Positions 24,726 through 32,022 of a stretch of 37,930 nt of DNA are shown here, piece by piece. The position numbers were made by a program, and so were the translations under genes. Numbering within the stretch: the stretch's first letter is position 1; every line of letters starts with the position of its first letter. Source of the stretch: Gemmatimonadota bacterium (GTDB taxonomy: Bacteria; Gemmatimonadota; Gemmatimonadetes; Gemmatimonadales; Gemmatimonadaceae); contig JAEKKK010000115.1 of NCBI GenBank assembly GCA_019510405.1, positions 1 to 37,930 of the forward strand, given 5' to 3'. The notes below the pieces were generated by a model. It made no database searches and was not told the origin of the DNA. It saw only the letters and a program-made list of their open reading frames with translations.

Positions 24726-25133
24726 TCAGCGCGTGTACGGGATGAGGAAGTCCACCTGGTCACCCGGCTGCACGGGAATCATCTCGGACAGGTAGGCGCG
24801 CTGGCCCCCGGTCACCATCGGCTCGGCGAGGAAGCGCATCTGGACGACCCCATTCACGATGCTCGACGGGATCTTGAGCTGGGTCAGCCCCTGCGACTTC
24901 GCTCTGCCAAGCCGCATCCGCTGCGTCCCCTGGTAGGCGTAGATGGTCATCTCGTTCAGGTTCTGATTGTCGACGACGACCGTCGTCTCGTTCGACGTCC
25001 CGCGGCCGTCGCCGTTCAGATCGACCGCCCCCTGTGTCCCGGGAGCCGGCGTCTTCTTCGGACCACCGCTCCCGGTCGCGCAGGCACTCACCAGGGCCAG
25101 CATGCCGATGGCGAGTATCCATATTGTCCGCAC
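24726..25133 (-). CDS. Small lipoprotein of unknown function
   Basis: The GTG at 25133 (MRTIWILAIGMLALVSACATG) is chosen because it yields a compact lipoprotein signal with Cys18; the product is 135 residues. A longer frame would place about 30 unlikely residues before the signal. After a Gly/Pro/Lys linker, DLNGDGRGTSNETTVVVDNQ leads to a compact strand-rich domain (LNEMTIYAYQGTQRMRLGRA, VVQMRFLAEPMVTGGQRAYL, EMIPVQPGDQVDFLIPYTR). It resembles small envelope lipoproteins with one beta-sandwich, and DLNGDGRGT is reminiscent of a dockerin or calcium loop, though only one is present. It is divergent from the methyltransferase gene, 61 bp apart. Confidence 0.75.
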   Translation of the reverse strand: MRTIWILAIGMLALVSACATGSGGPKKTPAPGTQGAVDLNGDGRGTSNETTVVVDNQNLNEMTIYAYQGTQRMRLGRAKSQGLTQLKIPSSIVNGVVQMRFLAEPMVTGGQRAYLSEMIPVQPGDQVDFLIPYTR

Positions 25134-25194
25134 GCGTCGGCGCGTGACGTCGCCTCCTCCCTCTGCCACCTCGACCCTACCGCTGGACCACCGC

Positions 25195-25821
25195 ATGGTG
25201 CCCTCCGAGTTGCCGGCGCAAGCCGGCCGCAAAACGTACGATGAAGCCTACTTCAAGAAATGGTACCGCGATCCGCGAACCCGGGTGCATGCCCCGGAGG
25301 CGGTCCGCCGAAAGGTGCGCATGGTCGTCGGTGCAGCCGAATACTTCCTCGGCCGCAAGCTGCGAACCGTGCTTGACATCGGCGCCGGGGAAGGACGCTG
25401 GCGCGCGGAGCTGCGCCGCCTCCGCCCCGGCCTCCGCTACGTCGGCGTCGATCCCAGCGAATACGTCGTGGCCCGTCACGGGAAGCGGCGCAGCATTCGG
25501 CTGGGTTCCTTCGAGGACCTCCCGACCCTCTCGCTCGGACATGGCTACGACCTCGTCGTCTGCGCCGACGTGCTCCAGTATGTCCCCGATGCCGCGCTCA
25601 AGCGTGGCGTGCGTCACATCGCCGGACTGATCAATGGTGTTGCTTTTCTGGAAGCCTACACGACCGGGGACGAGATGGAAGGCGACCTGGAGGGCTGGCA
25701 CCCGCGCAGCAAGTCGCAGTACCGCCGCATCTTCACGGATGCCGGCCTCGTCCCCTGCGGGATGCACTGTTACCTGACGCGTGAGCTCGCGGTCAACGCG
25801 GTAGAGCTCGAGTTGGCGTGA
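25195..25821 (+). CDS. Class I SAM-dependent methyltransferase
   Basis: The ATG at 25195 (MVPSELPAQAGRKTYDEAYF) gives 208 residues. Motif I is TVLDIGAGEGRWRAEL, followed by the acidic loop YVGVDPSEYV and motif IV DLVVCADVLQYVPD, a normal Rossmann methyltransferase. The N-terminal FKKWYRDPRTRVHAPEAVRRKVRM is basic and could recognise a substrate. The C-terminal part (FTDAGLVPCGMHCYLTRELA) is typical of small-molecule methyltransferases, but the substrate cannot be told. The GTG start of the next gene follows its stop by 10 bp, so both likely share a transcript. Confidence 0.88.
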   Translation: MVPSELPAQAGRKTYDEAYFKKWYRDPRTRVHAPEAVRRKVRMVVGAAEYFLGRKLRTVLDIGAGEGRWRAELRRLRPGLRYVGVDPSEYVVARHGKRRSIRLGSFEDLPTLSLGHGYDLVVCADVLQYVPDAALKRGVRHIAGLINGVAFLEAYTTGDEMEGDLEGWHPRSKSQYRRIFTDAGLVPCGMHCYLTRELAVNAVELELA

Positions 25822-25831
25822 TTCCACACAA

Positions 25832-26782
25832 GTGACACTCGTGACCTCCCTTCCCCGCTGTCTCCTCGCTCTTCTGGTCGTCGCCTCCCCGGTGTACGCG
25901 CAGACGTCCTTACACTCTGATTCGGCTGCGGCCGGCGAAGAGGCGACACACCCTGCGCCGGTCGAGTACGGTGTGGCGGGCGGCGCTCTCTCGTACGAGG
26001 GCGGGCGCCAGGAGCAAGCGGTCGGAGCCGTGCTCCGCTGGGTTACGACCCCGTGGCTCTCCTTTTCCGCCACACCGACCGCCGTCCACATGCGACAGCC
26101 CTCGGCGACCGCGGTCGGTGGATACGACGCCAGGACGGGCATGGTCGATCTGCCCCTGGACGCCACGCTCGCGCACGACTTCAAGGCGCCCTGGAGCCCC
26201 GGTGTAGCGCTCGAGCTCGGGGTCTCGCTGCCCCTTGGCGACACGGCGAGCGGGTTCGGTGCGGGCAAGGCGGGCTACTCGGCCGGCGCCGGCTTCGGTT
26301 TCTCGCCGACCGAACGAATGTGGGTGCATCTGGGTGCGGGGCGCTCGCTCACCGACGTGGGGATGCAGACCGCATTTGCCAGCGGCAGTGGCTGGGGCGA
26401 CGCGAGTGCGGGCGTCTCGGTCACCGAGCGATTCTCCGTGAGCGGAGGATACAGCACCGACTTCGGGGCTGTGGACTCCACCCTTGGACACTCGAGGTCG
26501 ATCGACGGCGGGCTCGCGTTCATCGTGAAGGGGCCAACCACGCTCAACCTCAACGCCAGCCATGGCGTGAGCGGGGTCGCGCCGCGCTGGAGCCTGGCGG
26601 TCGGCCTCGGCACCGCGTTCCCCTACCTGACCCATATCGGCGCCGGCACGCCGATCGACGCGCTTCGCAACACCTTTGGCGGGGGCACCCACGGGCTGGG
26701 GAACGGTAACGGTGGTACCAACTCTGGCAACTCGGGGAACGCCGGCAGTGGCGGCAACGGCAGGGGTCGGAAGACGCTCTGA
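25832..26782 (+). CDS. Secreted beta-barrel-like protein with a Gly/Asn tail
   Basis: The product has 316 residues from GTG 25832; a second GTG at 25841 is equally possible. The signal peptide (CLLALLVVASPVYAQ) is cleaved near AQTSLHS. The body has alternating, glycine-punctuated strands (EYGVAGGALSYEGGRQEQAV, WLSFSATPTAVHMRQPSA, GVALELGVSLPLGDTASGFG, AGYSAGAGFGFSPTERMWVH, RFSVSGGYSTDFGAVDSTLG, RWSLAVGLGTAFPYLTHIG), as expected for an outer-membrane barrel. The last 35 residues are low complexity (GGTHGLGNGNGGTNSGNSGN) and end GRGRKTL, which may be exposed. The family is not recognised. Confidence 0.75.
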   Translation: MTLVTSLPRCLLALLVVASPVYAQTSLHSDSAAAGEEATHPAPVEYGVAGGALSYEGGRQEQAVGAVLRWVTTPWLSFSATPTAVHMRQPSATAVGGYDARTGMVDLPLDATLAHDFKAPWSPGVALELGVSLPLGDTASGFGAGKAGYSAGAGFGFSPTERMWVHLGAGRSLTDVGMQTAFASGSGWGDASAGVSVTERFSVSGGYSTDFGAVDSTLGHSRSIDGGLAFIVKGPTTLNLNASHGVSGVAPRWSLAVGLGTAFPYLTHIGAGTPIDALRNTFGGGTHGLGNGNGGTNSGNSGNAGSGGNGRGRKTL

Positions 26783-26806
26783 ACCGCCGCACTACCGGAG
26801 AAACGA

Positions 26807-26836
26807 ACGGGGCGATCACTGCAGTGATCGCCCCGT
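26807..26836. terminator. Perfect 30-bp palindrome between convergent genes
   Basis: Two 15-base arms meet without a spacer (left arm ACGGGGCGATCACTG). It lies between the stops at 26782 and 26858 and can terminate both strands. There is no long T tract. Confidence 0.85.
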
Positions 26837-26857
26837 CGTGCGTTCGTCATCCAGTGA

Positions 26858-27400
26858 TCAACGTCGCTTGCCCGAGTCCAGTGCGGCCGGCTCGCCGAGT
26901 GGCGCGCTCTGCAGCTTGGTGAGATAACGCTGCGACTCCGAGATCCGCTCCACCTCGATCGCCATCGCCTCGACCGTGTGCTCGATCCGCTGCAGCTGCT
27001 CGGAAACGGCGGGCGAGACGGTAGCGGCCGGTCCACTTCGCTCGAGTCGTCTGCCGAACGCGCGCGCCAGCGGCCAGCCGATGATCATCACGGCGCACAT
27101 GACGAAGAAGCCGATCGCGACGTCCACGGCCTGCCTCGGGATCACGACGTTCGAGGCGCCCGGATTGACCTGGATTCCGGGGATCTGCGGCAATGGCGGC
27201 ACGGGAGGAACCGGCGGCAGGCCCTGCACGTGCACCCGACGCACCTCGCGCTGCGCGTCCCGGGCCTCGCGCGCCGCATCGCGCGCCGCCTCGATCGACT
27301 GGCGGATCTGGTCGCGAAGCTCCTGTGACTGCTGGCTGCTGGGGCCGTGCTGAACATCGGCGCCCTGCGCCTGCTGTCCAGCCTGGATTCGAACGAGCAT
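26858..27400 (-). CDS. Single-span membrane protein with coiled-coil segments
   Basis: The ATG at 27400 (MLVRIQAGQQAQGADVQHG) is supported by a GAGGTGAT ribosome site; the product has 180 residues. An N-terminal helix with Gln/Arg/Ala heptads (ELRDQIRQSIEAARDAAREA) is followed by a proline-rich hinge (GLPPVPPVPPLPQIPGIQV), one membrane helix (VDVAIGFFVMCAVMIIGWPL) and a C-terminal amphipathic helix (EQLQRIEHTVEAMAIEVERI). No signal peptide is present, and the inner-membrane topology is not certain. Function unknown. It is 79 bp downstream of the ada-like gene on the same strand. Confidence 0.8.
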   Translation of the reverse strand: MLVRIQAGQQAQGADVQHGPSSQQSQELRDQIRQSIEAARDAAREARDAQREVRRVHVQGLPPVPPVPPLPQIPGIQVNPGASNVVIPRQAVDVAIGFFVMCAVMIIGWPLARAFGRRLERSGPAATVSPAVSEQLQRIEHTVEAMAIEVERISESQRYLTKLQSAPLGEPAALDSGKRR

Positions 27401-27479
27401 GATCACCTCGCGAGTCGGCGTCGCCGCATGCGGCGGCGACGCTGGCAATGTAGGGTCTACGCCCTCGCGAGGGGAGAAG

Positions 27480-28334
27480 TTACACCGCGCGTGCGCTCTC
27501 ACGCGCGAGCAGTGCCGCCTTGCGCGCCACGCCCCACCGGTACCCGCCGAGCGCGCCGTCGCCGCGCACGACGCGATGACAGGGGATGAGCACGGCGATC
27601 CGATTGCTCGCGCAGGCACGCGCCACGGCGCGCGCCGCGGACGGATGACCGAGCTCGCGCGCGATCTCCTGGTAGCTGCGTGTCGCACCTTCCGGGATAC
27701 GTTGGAGCGCGCGCCACACCTGCCACTGGAACGCCGTCGCCTTCACGTCGAGCGGGAGGTCGGTGGTGCGCGCGCTTCCCTCGACGTATGCGACCACCGC
27801 ATCGACGAGGCGATCGTCGGCGTCGGTCGCGCGCGCGAGCTCCGCGGCGGGATACTCCGCCCGCAGCGATCCGACCAGGGCTGTCTCGTCGTCGCCGAGG
27901 GCGACGCTGCAGATGCCGCGCTCGGTCACGGCGACGAGGAGCAGTCCGAGCGAGGTGCGGACGACCGTGTAGTGGATCGTCACGCCCACGCCACGCCGGC
28001 GATACGCGCCCGGCGTCATGCCGAGTGCATCGTCGGCGGCCTCGTACACGCGCCGTCCCGAGGCGAATCCCGCCTCGTACGTCGCGCTGCTCACGGTGCG
28101 TCCGTCGCGCAGCGCAGACTTGAGTGCGTCGACGCGGCGCTGCTCCTGGTACTGCTTCGGCGAGAGGCCGACGACGCGCGTGAAGGTGCGCTGGAGGTGG
28201 GCCGGGCTCACGCCCGCCTCGCGCGCGAGCCGCGCCAGTGGCAGCGGCTCGTCCACATGGCGGTCGATGTAGGCGCGTACGCGCTCAGCGAGCGCGAGGT
28301 GCGTATCGGAACGGCGGGGCATCATGGTCAGCAT
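27480..28334 (-). CDS. ada: Fused AraC-type regulator and O6-alkylguanine-DNA alkyltransferase (Ada-like)
   Basis: It repairs O6-alkylguanine by transferring the alkyl group to its own cysteine. The ATG at 28334 has a good ribosome site (AAGGAGAG). The product has 284 residues: an AraC helix-turn-helix pair (about 10-110, LARLAREAGVSPAHLQRTF, SSATYEAGFASGRRVYE) and a full alkyltransferase domain (about 120-284) with the nucleophile Cys252 in IPCHRVVRG. The Ada N-terminal zinc domain (Cys38 in Escherichia coli), which senses phosphotriesters and switches on transcription, is absent. How this protein would sense methylation is therefore unclear. It lies 76 bp downstream of pntB on the same strand. 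Confidence 0.93.
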   Translation of the reverse strand: MLTMMPRRSDTHLALAERVRAYIDRHVDEPLPLARLAREAGVSPAHLQRTFTRVVGLSPKQYQEQRRVDALKSALRDGRTVSSATYEAGFASGRRVYEAADDALGMTPGAYRRRGVGVTIHYTVVRTSLGLLLVAVTERGICSVALGDDETALVGSLRAEYPAAELARATDADDRLVDAVVAYVEGSARTTDLPLDVKATAFQWQVWRALQRIPEGATRSYQEIARELGHPSAARAVARACASNRIAVLIPCHRVVRGDGALGGYRWGVARKAALLARESARAV

Positions 28335-28409
28335 CGGGACACTCTCCTTCTGGGTGAATGAAGGATGCGTCCTACCGCCAGGGAAGACTATCCGATTCTT
28401 GCGCGCGGT

Positions 28410-29801
28410 CTACGCCGCCTTCACTTCGGTCACCAGCTTCGACAGCGACGCCTTCGCGTCGCCGAACAGCATGCTCGTCGCCGGCGCGTGGAACAACATG
28501 TTCTCGATGCCGGCGAAGCCGGCCGCCATGCCGCGCTTCAGCACGATCACCGTCTTCGCGCGATCGACGTCGAGGATGGGCATCCCGTAAATGGGCGACG
28601 ACTTGTCCTCGCGCGCCGCGGGATTCACCACGTCGTTCGCGCCGATCACGAGCGCCACGTCGGTCTGCGGGAACTCGCCGTTGATCTCGTCCATGTCGTA
28701 CAGCTTGTCGTACGGCACATTCGCCTCGGCGAGCAGCACGTTCATATGGCCGGGCATTCGGCCGGCCACTGGATGAATGGCGTACTTCACCTCACCGCCG
28801 CGCTTCTCGATCAGCTCCGCCAGCTCGCGCACCTGGTGCTGCGCCTGGGCGACGGCCATCCCGTAGCCCGGCACGATGATCACGCGCGACGCGTAGGCGA
28901 GCTGGATTGCCGCATCCTCCGCCGAGATGCTGCGCACGGGGAGTGTCGTCCCCACGCCCACCGCCGCCGCCGGCCCGCCGCCGCCGAACGCGCCGAACAA
29001 CACGTTGGAGAACGAACGGTTCATCGCCTTCGACATCAGGATCGAGAGCAGGAACCCCGACGCGCCGTCGAGCGAGCCGGAGATGATCAGGATGCTGTTG
29101 CCGAGCGCGAACCCGGTCGCCGCGGCGGCGAGACCGCAGTAGGAGTTGAGCAGCGCGACGACCACCGGCATGTCCGCGCCGCCGATCGGGATCACCATCA
29201 GCACGCCGAGCAGCGCCGCGAGCGCGATCATCGAATAGAACGCCGAGGTGCGCGACGGATCGAGGACCACGAGGACGAGCAGCACGAACGCGACGACGAG
29301 CATCACGCCATTCGCCACGTTCTGTCCCGGGAACGTCAGCGGACGTCCCGGCAGGATCTCCTGCAGCTTCCCGAAGGCGATCAGCGCGCCGAAGACGGTG
29401 AGCGTGCCGAGCAACACCTCGAACCCGAGCGCCGCCATTCGGAACGACTCGAGCGGCTCGCGGCCGCCGTGGAAGGCGGTGTAGTACTCCGACACGCCGA
29501 CGAGCACCGACGCCAGCGCGCCGAAGCTGAGCGAGATGGCGATGCGTTGCGGCAACGCGGTCGTCGGCACCCACATGCCGAGCGGATAACCGATGAGCGC
29601 ACCGAGCACGAGTCCGCCGGCGATCCATCGGTAGTCGACGATGTCGTGGTGGATCAGCGTGCCGCAGACGGCGAACAGCATGCCGACGGCCGCGAACTGC
29701 ATTCCCTGCCGCGCCTTGTCCGGACGCGTCAGGCTGCGCAGCCCGAGGATGAACAGGACGGCCGCGACGAGGTAGGTGAGCTCTGTGATGAGTTCGCGCA
29801 T
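28410..29801 (-). CDS. pntB: NAD(P) transhydrogenase subunit beta
   Basis: Subunit of the proton-translocating transhydrogenase, which uses the proton gradient to make NADPH from NADH. With 463 residues it is normal for PntB. The N-terminal half has several membrane helices (LTYLVAAVLFILGLRSL, LIHHDIVDYRWIAGGLVLGA, MLVVAFVLLVLVVLDP, VVALLNSYCGLAAAATGFAL); the C-terminal half is the NADP-binding dIII domain (IIVPGYGMAVAQAQHQVREL, KYAIHPVAGRMPGHMNVLLA, DVALVIGANDVVNPAAR). It starts 3 bp after the stop of pntAB, so coupling is tight. Confidence 0.97.
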   Translation of the reverse strand: MRELITELTYLVAAVLFILGLRSLTRPDKARQGMQFAAVGMLFAVCGTLIHHDIVDYRWIAGGLVLGALIGYPLGMWVPTTALPQRIAISLSFGALASVLVGVSEYYTAFHGGREPLESFRMAALGFEVLLGTLTVFGALIAFGKLQEILPGRPLTFPGQNVANGVMLVVAFVLLVLVVLDPSRTSAFYSMIALAALLGVLMVIPIGGADMPVVVALLNSYCGLAAAATGFALGNSILIISGSLDGASGFLLSILMSKAMNRSFSNVLFGAFGGGGPAAAVGVGTTLPVRSISAEDAAIQLAYASRVIIVPGYGMAVAQAQHQVRELAELIEKRGGEVKYAIHPVAGRMPGHMNVLLAEANVPYDKLYDMDEINGEFPQTDVALVIGANDVVNPAAREDKSSPIYGMPILDVDRAKTVIVLKRGMAAGFAGIENMLFHAPATSMLFGDAKASLSKLVTEVKAA

Positions 29802-29804
29802 CGC

Positions 29805-30107
29805 CTACTTGCTCTCGGGCGGCTTGGCCTTCGGCTCGTCGCGCCGGAACATCTTCAGCATGCGGTCCGTGATGAGGAAGCCGCCGACGATGTTCGACGT
29901 CGCCGCGACGACGGCGATGAAGCCGAGGATGGTGGCGACCATGCTGCGCTGCGAGCCGGCGGCGACGAGCGAGCCGACGAGCGAGATGCCGGAGATCGCG
30001 TTGGTCGCCGACATGAGCGGGGTGTGCAGCAGGGGCGGAACACGCGAGATCACCATGTAGCCGACGAAGGCGGCCAGCACGAAGATGTACAGCTCGAGGA
30101 TCAGCAT
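29805..30107 (-). CDS. pntAB: NAD(P) transhydrogenase subunit alpha, membrane part
   Basis: The product has 100 residues and about three membrane helices (ELYIFVLAAFVGYMVISRV, AISGISLVGSLVAAGS, ATILGFIAVVAATSNIVGGF), the alpha-2 piece of the transhydrogenase. LHTPLMSATNAISGI is a recognisable family signature. Its separation from the NAD-binding alpha-1 subunit is the arrangement of Rhodospirillum rubrum, unlike the single PntA of Escherichia coli. It lies 10 bp after the pntAA stop and 3 bp before pntB. Confidence 0.96.
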   Translation of the reverse strand: MLILELYIFVLAAFVGYMVISRVPPLLHTPLMSATNAISGISLVGSLVAAGSQRSMVATILGFIAVVAATSNIVGGFLITDRMLKMFRRDEPKAKPPESK

Positions 30108-30117
30108 GGGCGGGCGG

Positions 30118-31230
30118 TCAGGTGCGGGCGACGACGGATCCGTCGCGCACGACGGTCATGGCACCGGTGATCTCGTCGGTAGGATCGATCGACAGCGCTC
30201 CCTCTTTCGTCGAGAGATGCGTGACGAGCGCGAGGACATTCTTGCCGAACATCTGGCTGGCGTGGAAGGGCACCGTCGCCGGCACGTTCACGGGCCCGAT
30301 GATCGTCGTGGTACCCGACTGCACGGTCTCTCCCGCCAGTGTGAGCTCGCAGTTGCCTCCCGACTCCGCAGCGAGATCGACGATCACCGCGCCGGGCCGC
30401 ATGCTCGCGACCATATCGGCCGTGATCAATCGGGGTGCCGGCTTGCCGGGGATCTGGGCCGTGGTGACGACGAGATCGACGTCCTTTACATGGTTGGCGA
30501 GTGCCGTGCGCGTACGCGCCGCCTCATCCTCGCTCTGAGCGCGCGCGTAGCCGCCCGACGTCTCCGCCCCGGCAGCGACGAGATCGTTCGCGACGAAGGT
30601 CGCGCCGAGCGACAGTACCTGCTCTCGCGCTGCGGGCCGCACGTCGAACGCGGAGACCACGCCGCCGAGCCGGCGCGCCGTGGCGATCGCCTGGAGTCCG
30701 GCCACACCGGCACCGATGATGAACACCCTGGCCGGCGTGACGTTGCCCGCCGCCGTCGTGAGCATCGGGAGGAACTTGGGCAGGGCGGCGGCACCGATGA
30801 GGACCGCCTTGTAGCCGGCGACGGTGCTCTGCGACGAGAGCACGTCCATCGACTGCGCGCGCGTGATGCGCGGCACGAGCTCGAGCGCGAGCGCCGTCAC
30901 GCCGCGTCGCGCGAGCGCGTCGAGCAGCACGCTGTTCCGTCCCGGCTGGAGGAGGGAGAGCAGTGCGGCGCCCTGGGGTATGGCGACGATCTCGTCCGCC
31001 GACGGCGGCTGGACGCGGCACACCAGCTCCGCGCCCTCGTACACGCCGCTGCCGTCGGCGACGACCGCGCCGACACTCTCGTAGCTGGCATCGGGGAAGC
31101 CCGCGCGCTGGCCGGCGCCTGCCTGAATGCGCACCACGTGCCCGGCCTTGACCAGGCGGGCCACGCTGTCGGGGGTGATGGCGACCCGAAGCTCGCCCGG
31201 ACTCGTCTCGGTTGGGACGGCAATGTGCAT
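30118..31230 (-). CDS. pntAA: NAD(P) transhydrogenase subunit alpha, NAD-binding part
   Basis: The soluble alpha-1 subunit of 370 residues, binding NAD(H) on the cytoplasmic face. It begins MHIAVPTETSPGELRVAITP, resembling alanine dehydrogenase, and contains the nucleotide fold VFIIGAGVAGLQAIATARRL and the contact region LVVTTAQIPGKPAPRLITAD. First gene of the pntAA-pntAB-pntB operon. A TAAAAT box ends 10 bp before the ATG, leaving at most a very short leader and no ribosome site. Confidence 0.97.
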   Translation of the reverse strand: MHIAVPTETSPGELRVAITPDSVARLVKAGHVVRIQAGAGQRAGFPDASYESVGAVVADGSGVYEGAELVCRVQPPSADEIVAIPQGAALLSLLQPGRNSVLLDALARRGVTALALELVPRITRAQSMDVLSSQSTVAGYKAVLIGAAALPKFLPMLTTAAGNVTPARVFIIGAGVAGLQAIATARRLGGVVSAFDVRPAAREQVLSLGATFVANDLVAAGAETSGGYARAQSEDEAARTRTALANHVKDVDLVVTTAQIPGKPAPRLITADMVASMRPGAVIVDLAAESGGNCELTLAGETVQSGTTTIIGPVNVPATVPFHASQMFGKNVLALVTHLSTKEGALSIDPTDEITGAMTVVRDGSVVART

Positions 31231-31239
31231 GGAAGGGAG

Positions 31240-31245
31240 ATTTTA
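31240..31245 (-). promoter_or_regulatory. -10 box of the pnt operon
   Basis: Read on the minus strand this is TAAAAT (5 of 6 consensus bases), ending 10 bp before the pntAA ATG at 31230. The predicted leader is about three bases. Confidence 0.55.
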
Positions 31246-31350
31246 TTCACCGAGCGAGCAAATGCCAGTGCTCGCCACCCCTTGTGCTGCGCATTCCTCG
31301 GCTGTCATCGCGAGCAAGTCGAGGATCTGCACCTCGCTCCGACGGGGGAT

Positions 31351-31899
31351 TCAACTCGTCTCGGCGACGACGCGCTCCACCTGGCGTGTGTGACGCTCGG
31401 CGTGGACGACGAGAATGGAGAAGACGTCGCCGAGATTGAACCGGAGCGGCAGCGACACGACCGGTGACGACATGCGCAGCCGTCGCCAGTCGAAGCCGCT
31501 CGCCTCGCCGAGCAGCTGATCGACGGTGCGCTGGTGCGCGAGGAACGCCTCGACCACGCCGCCTCGCGGCGACGGCCCCGGTACCATGCGCTTCGGAGCA
31601 CGCAAACGCGTCGGACGCTCGAACAGGTTCACGGTGAAGCGGCCGATGAGGGTCGGCTTCCAGGGGCGCAAAGGTGCCGCGGCGTCCGGGCGCGCCGAAG
31701 CAAGCAGGGCACGAATCGGTGGCTCGTACAGCTCCGACGTCACGCACAGATGCTCCAGCACGTGGCCTACGCTCCAGCCTCCGCTCGGTGGACGCCGCAC
31801 CAGTCGTTCGGGGTCCAGCGGACGCGCCAGCGCGGCGATGCGATCGATCAGCTCGAGGGAGCGGGTATGCAGGGTCTGCTGAAGATCACGCTGGAGCAT
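31351..31899 (-). CDS. DinB-family putative metal-dependent protein
   Basis: The product has 182 residues forming the DinB/YfiT four-helix bundle: SGGWSVGHVLEHLCVTSELY with His46 and His50, and VVHAERHTRQVERV with His166 and His170. The triad His50, His166, His170 fits the divalent-metal site of the superfamily. Members include DNA-damage-induced proteins and thiol-dependent transferases, so a detoxification role is possible but unproven. It is divergent from the M28 peptidase gene and follows pntAA by 120 bp in the upstream direction, so it need not be part of that operon. Confidence 0.85.
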   Translation of the reverse strand: MLQRDLQQTLHTRSLELIDRIAALARPLDPERLVRRPPSGGWSVGHVLEHLCVTSELYEPPIRALLASARPDAAAPLRPWKPTLIGRFTVNLFERPTRLRAPKRMVPGPSPRGGVVEAFLAHQRTVDQLLGEASGFDWRRLRMSSPVVSLPLRFNLGDVFSILVVHAERHTRQVERVVAETS

Positions 31900-31952
31900 C
31901 GGACTCTGGAGTGGGTAGAACCCAGGATTGGATCACGGTACGCGGGCGCGAA

Positions 31953-31982
31953 TTGATCGTGCCGGCCGATGGTCGCTACAGT
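31953..31982 (+). promoter_or_regulatory. Sigma-70-like promoter of the M28 peptidase gene
   Basis: TTGATC (31953-31958), an 18-bp spacer and TACAGT (31977-31982), 40 bp before the ATG. Unlike the leaderless cases, the leader here carries a CGGAG ribosome site. Confidence 0.55.
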
Positions 31983-32022
31983 TCAGCATTGTCAGTACGA
32001 CATTACCACCACCGGAGAACTC

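Noticed and set aside
26847-27098. Small minus-strand frame overlapping the end of the membrane-protein gene
   Set aside because: Shadow of the coding strand in another frame; the frame from 27400 has a ribosome site, coiled coil and membrane helix.
28365-30170. A 601-codon plus-strand open frame across pntB and pntAB
   Set aside because: Composition is dominated by R, H, D and E, typical of GC-rich shadow frames; the minus-strand pnt genes are certain.
30085-31467. A 460-codon plus-strand open frame across pntAA
   Set aside because: Antisense to pntAA with no recognisable motif.
31247-31747. 166-codon minus-strand frame overlapping the DinB gene
   Set aside because: Overlaps the DinB frame that has conserved His residues; composition is Arg-rich shadow.
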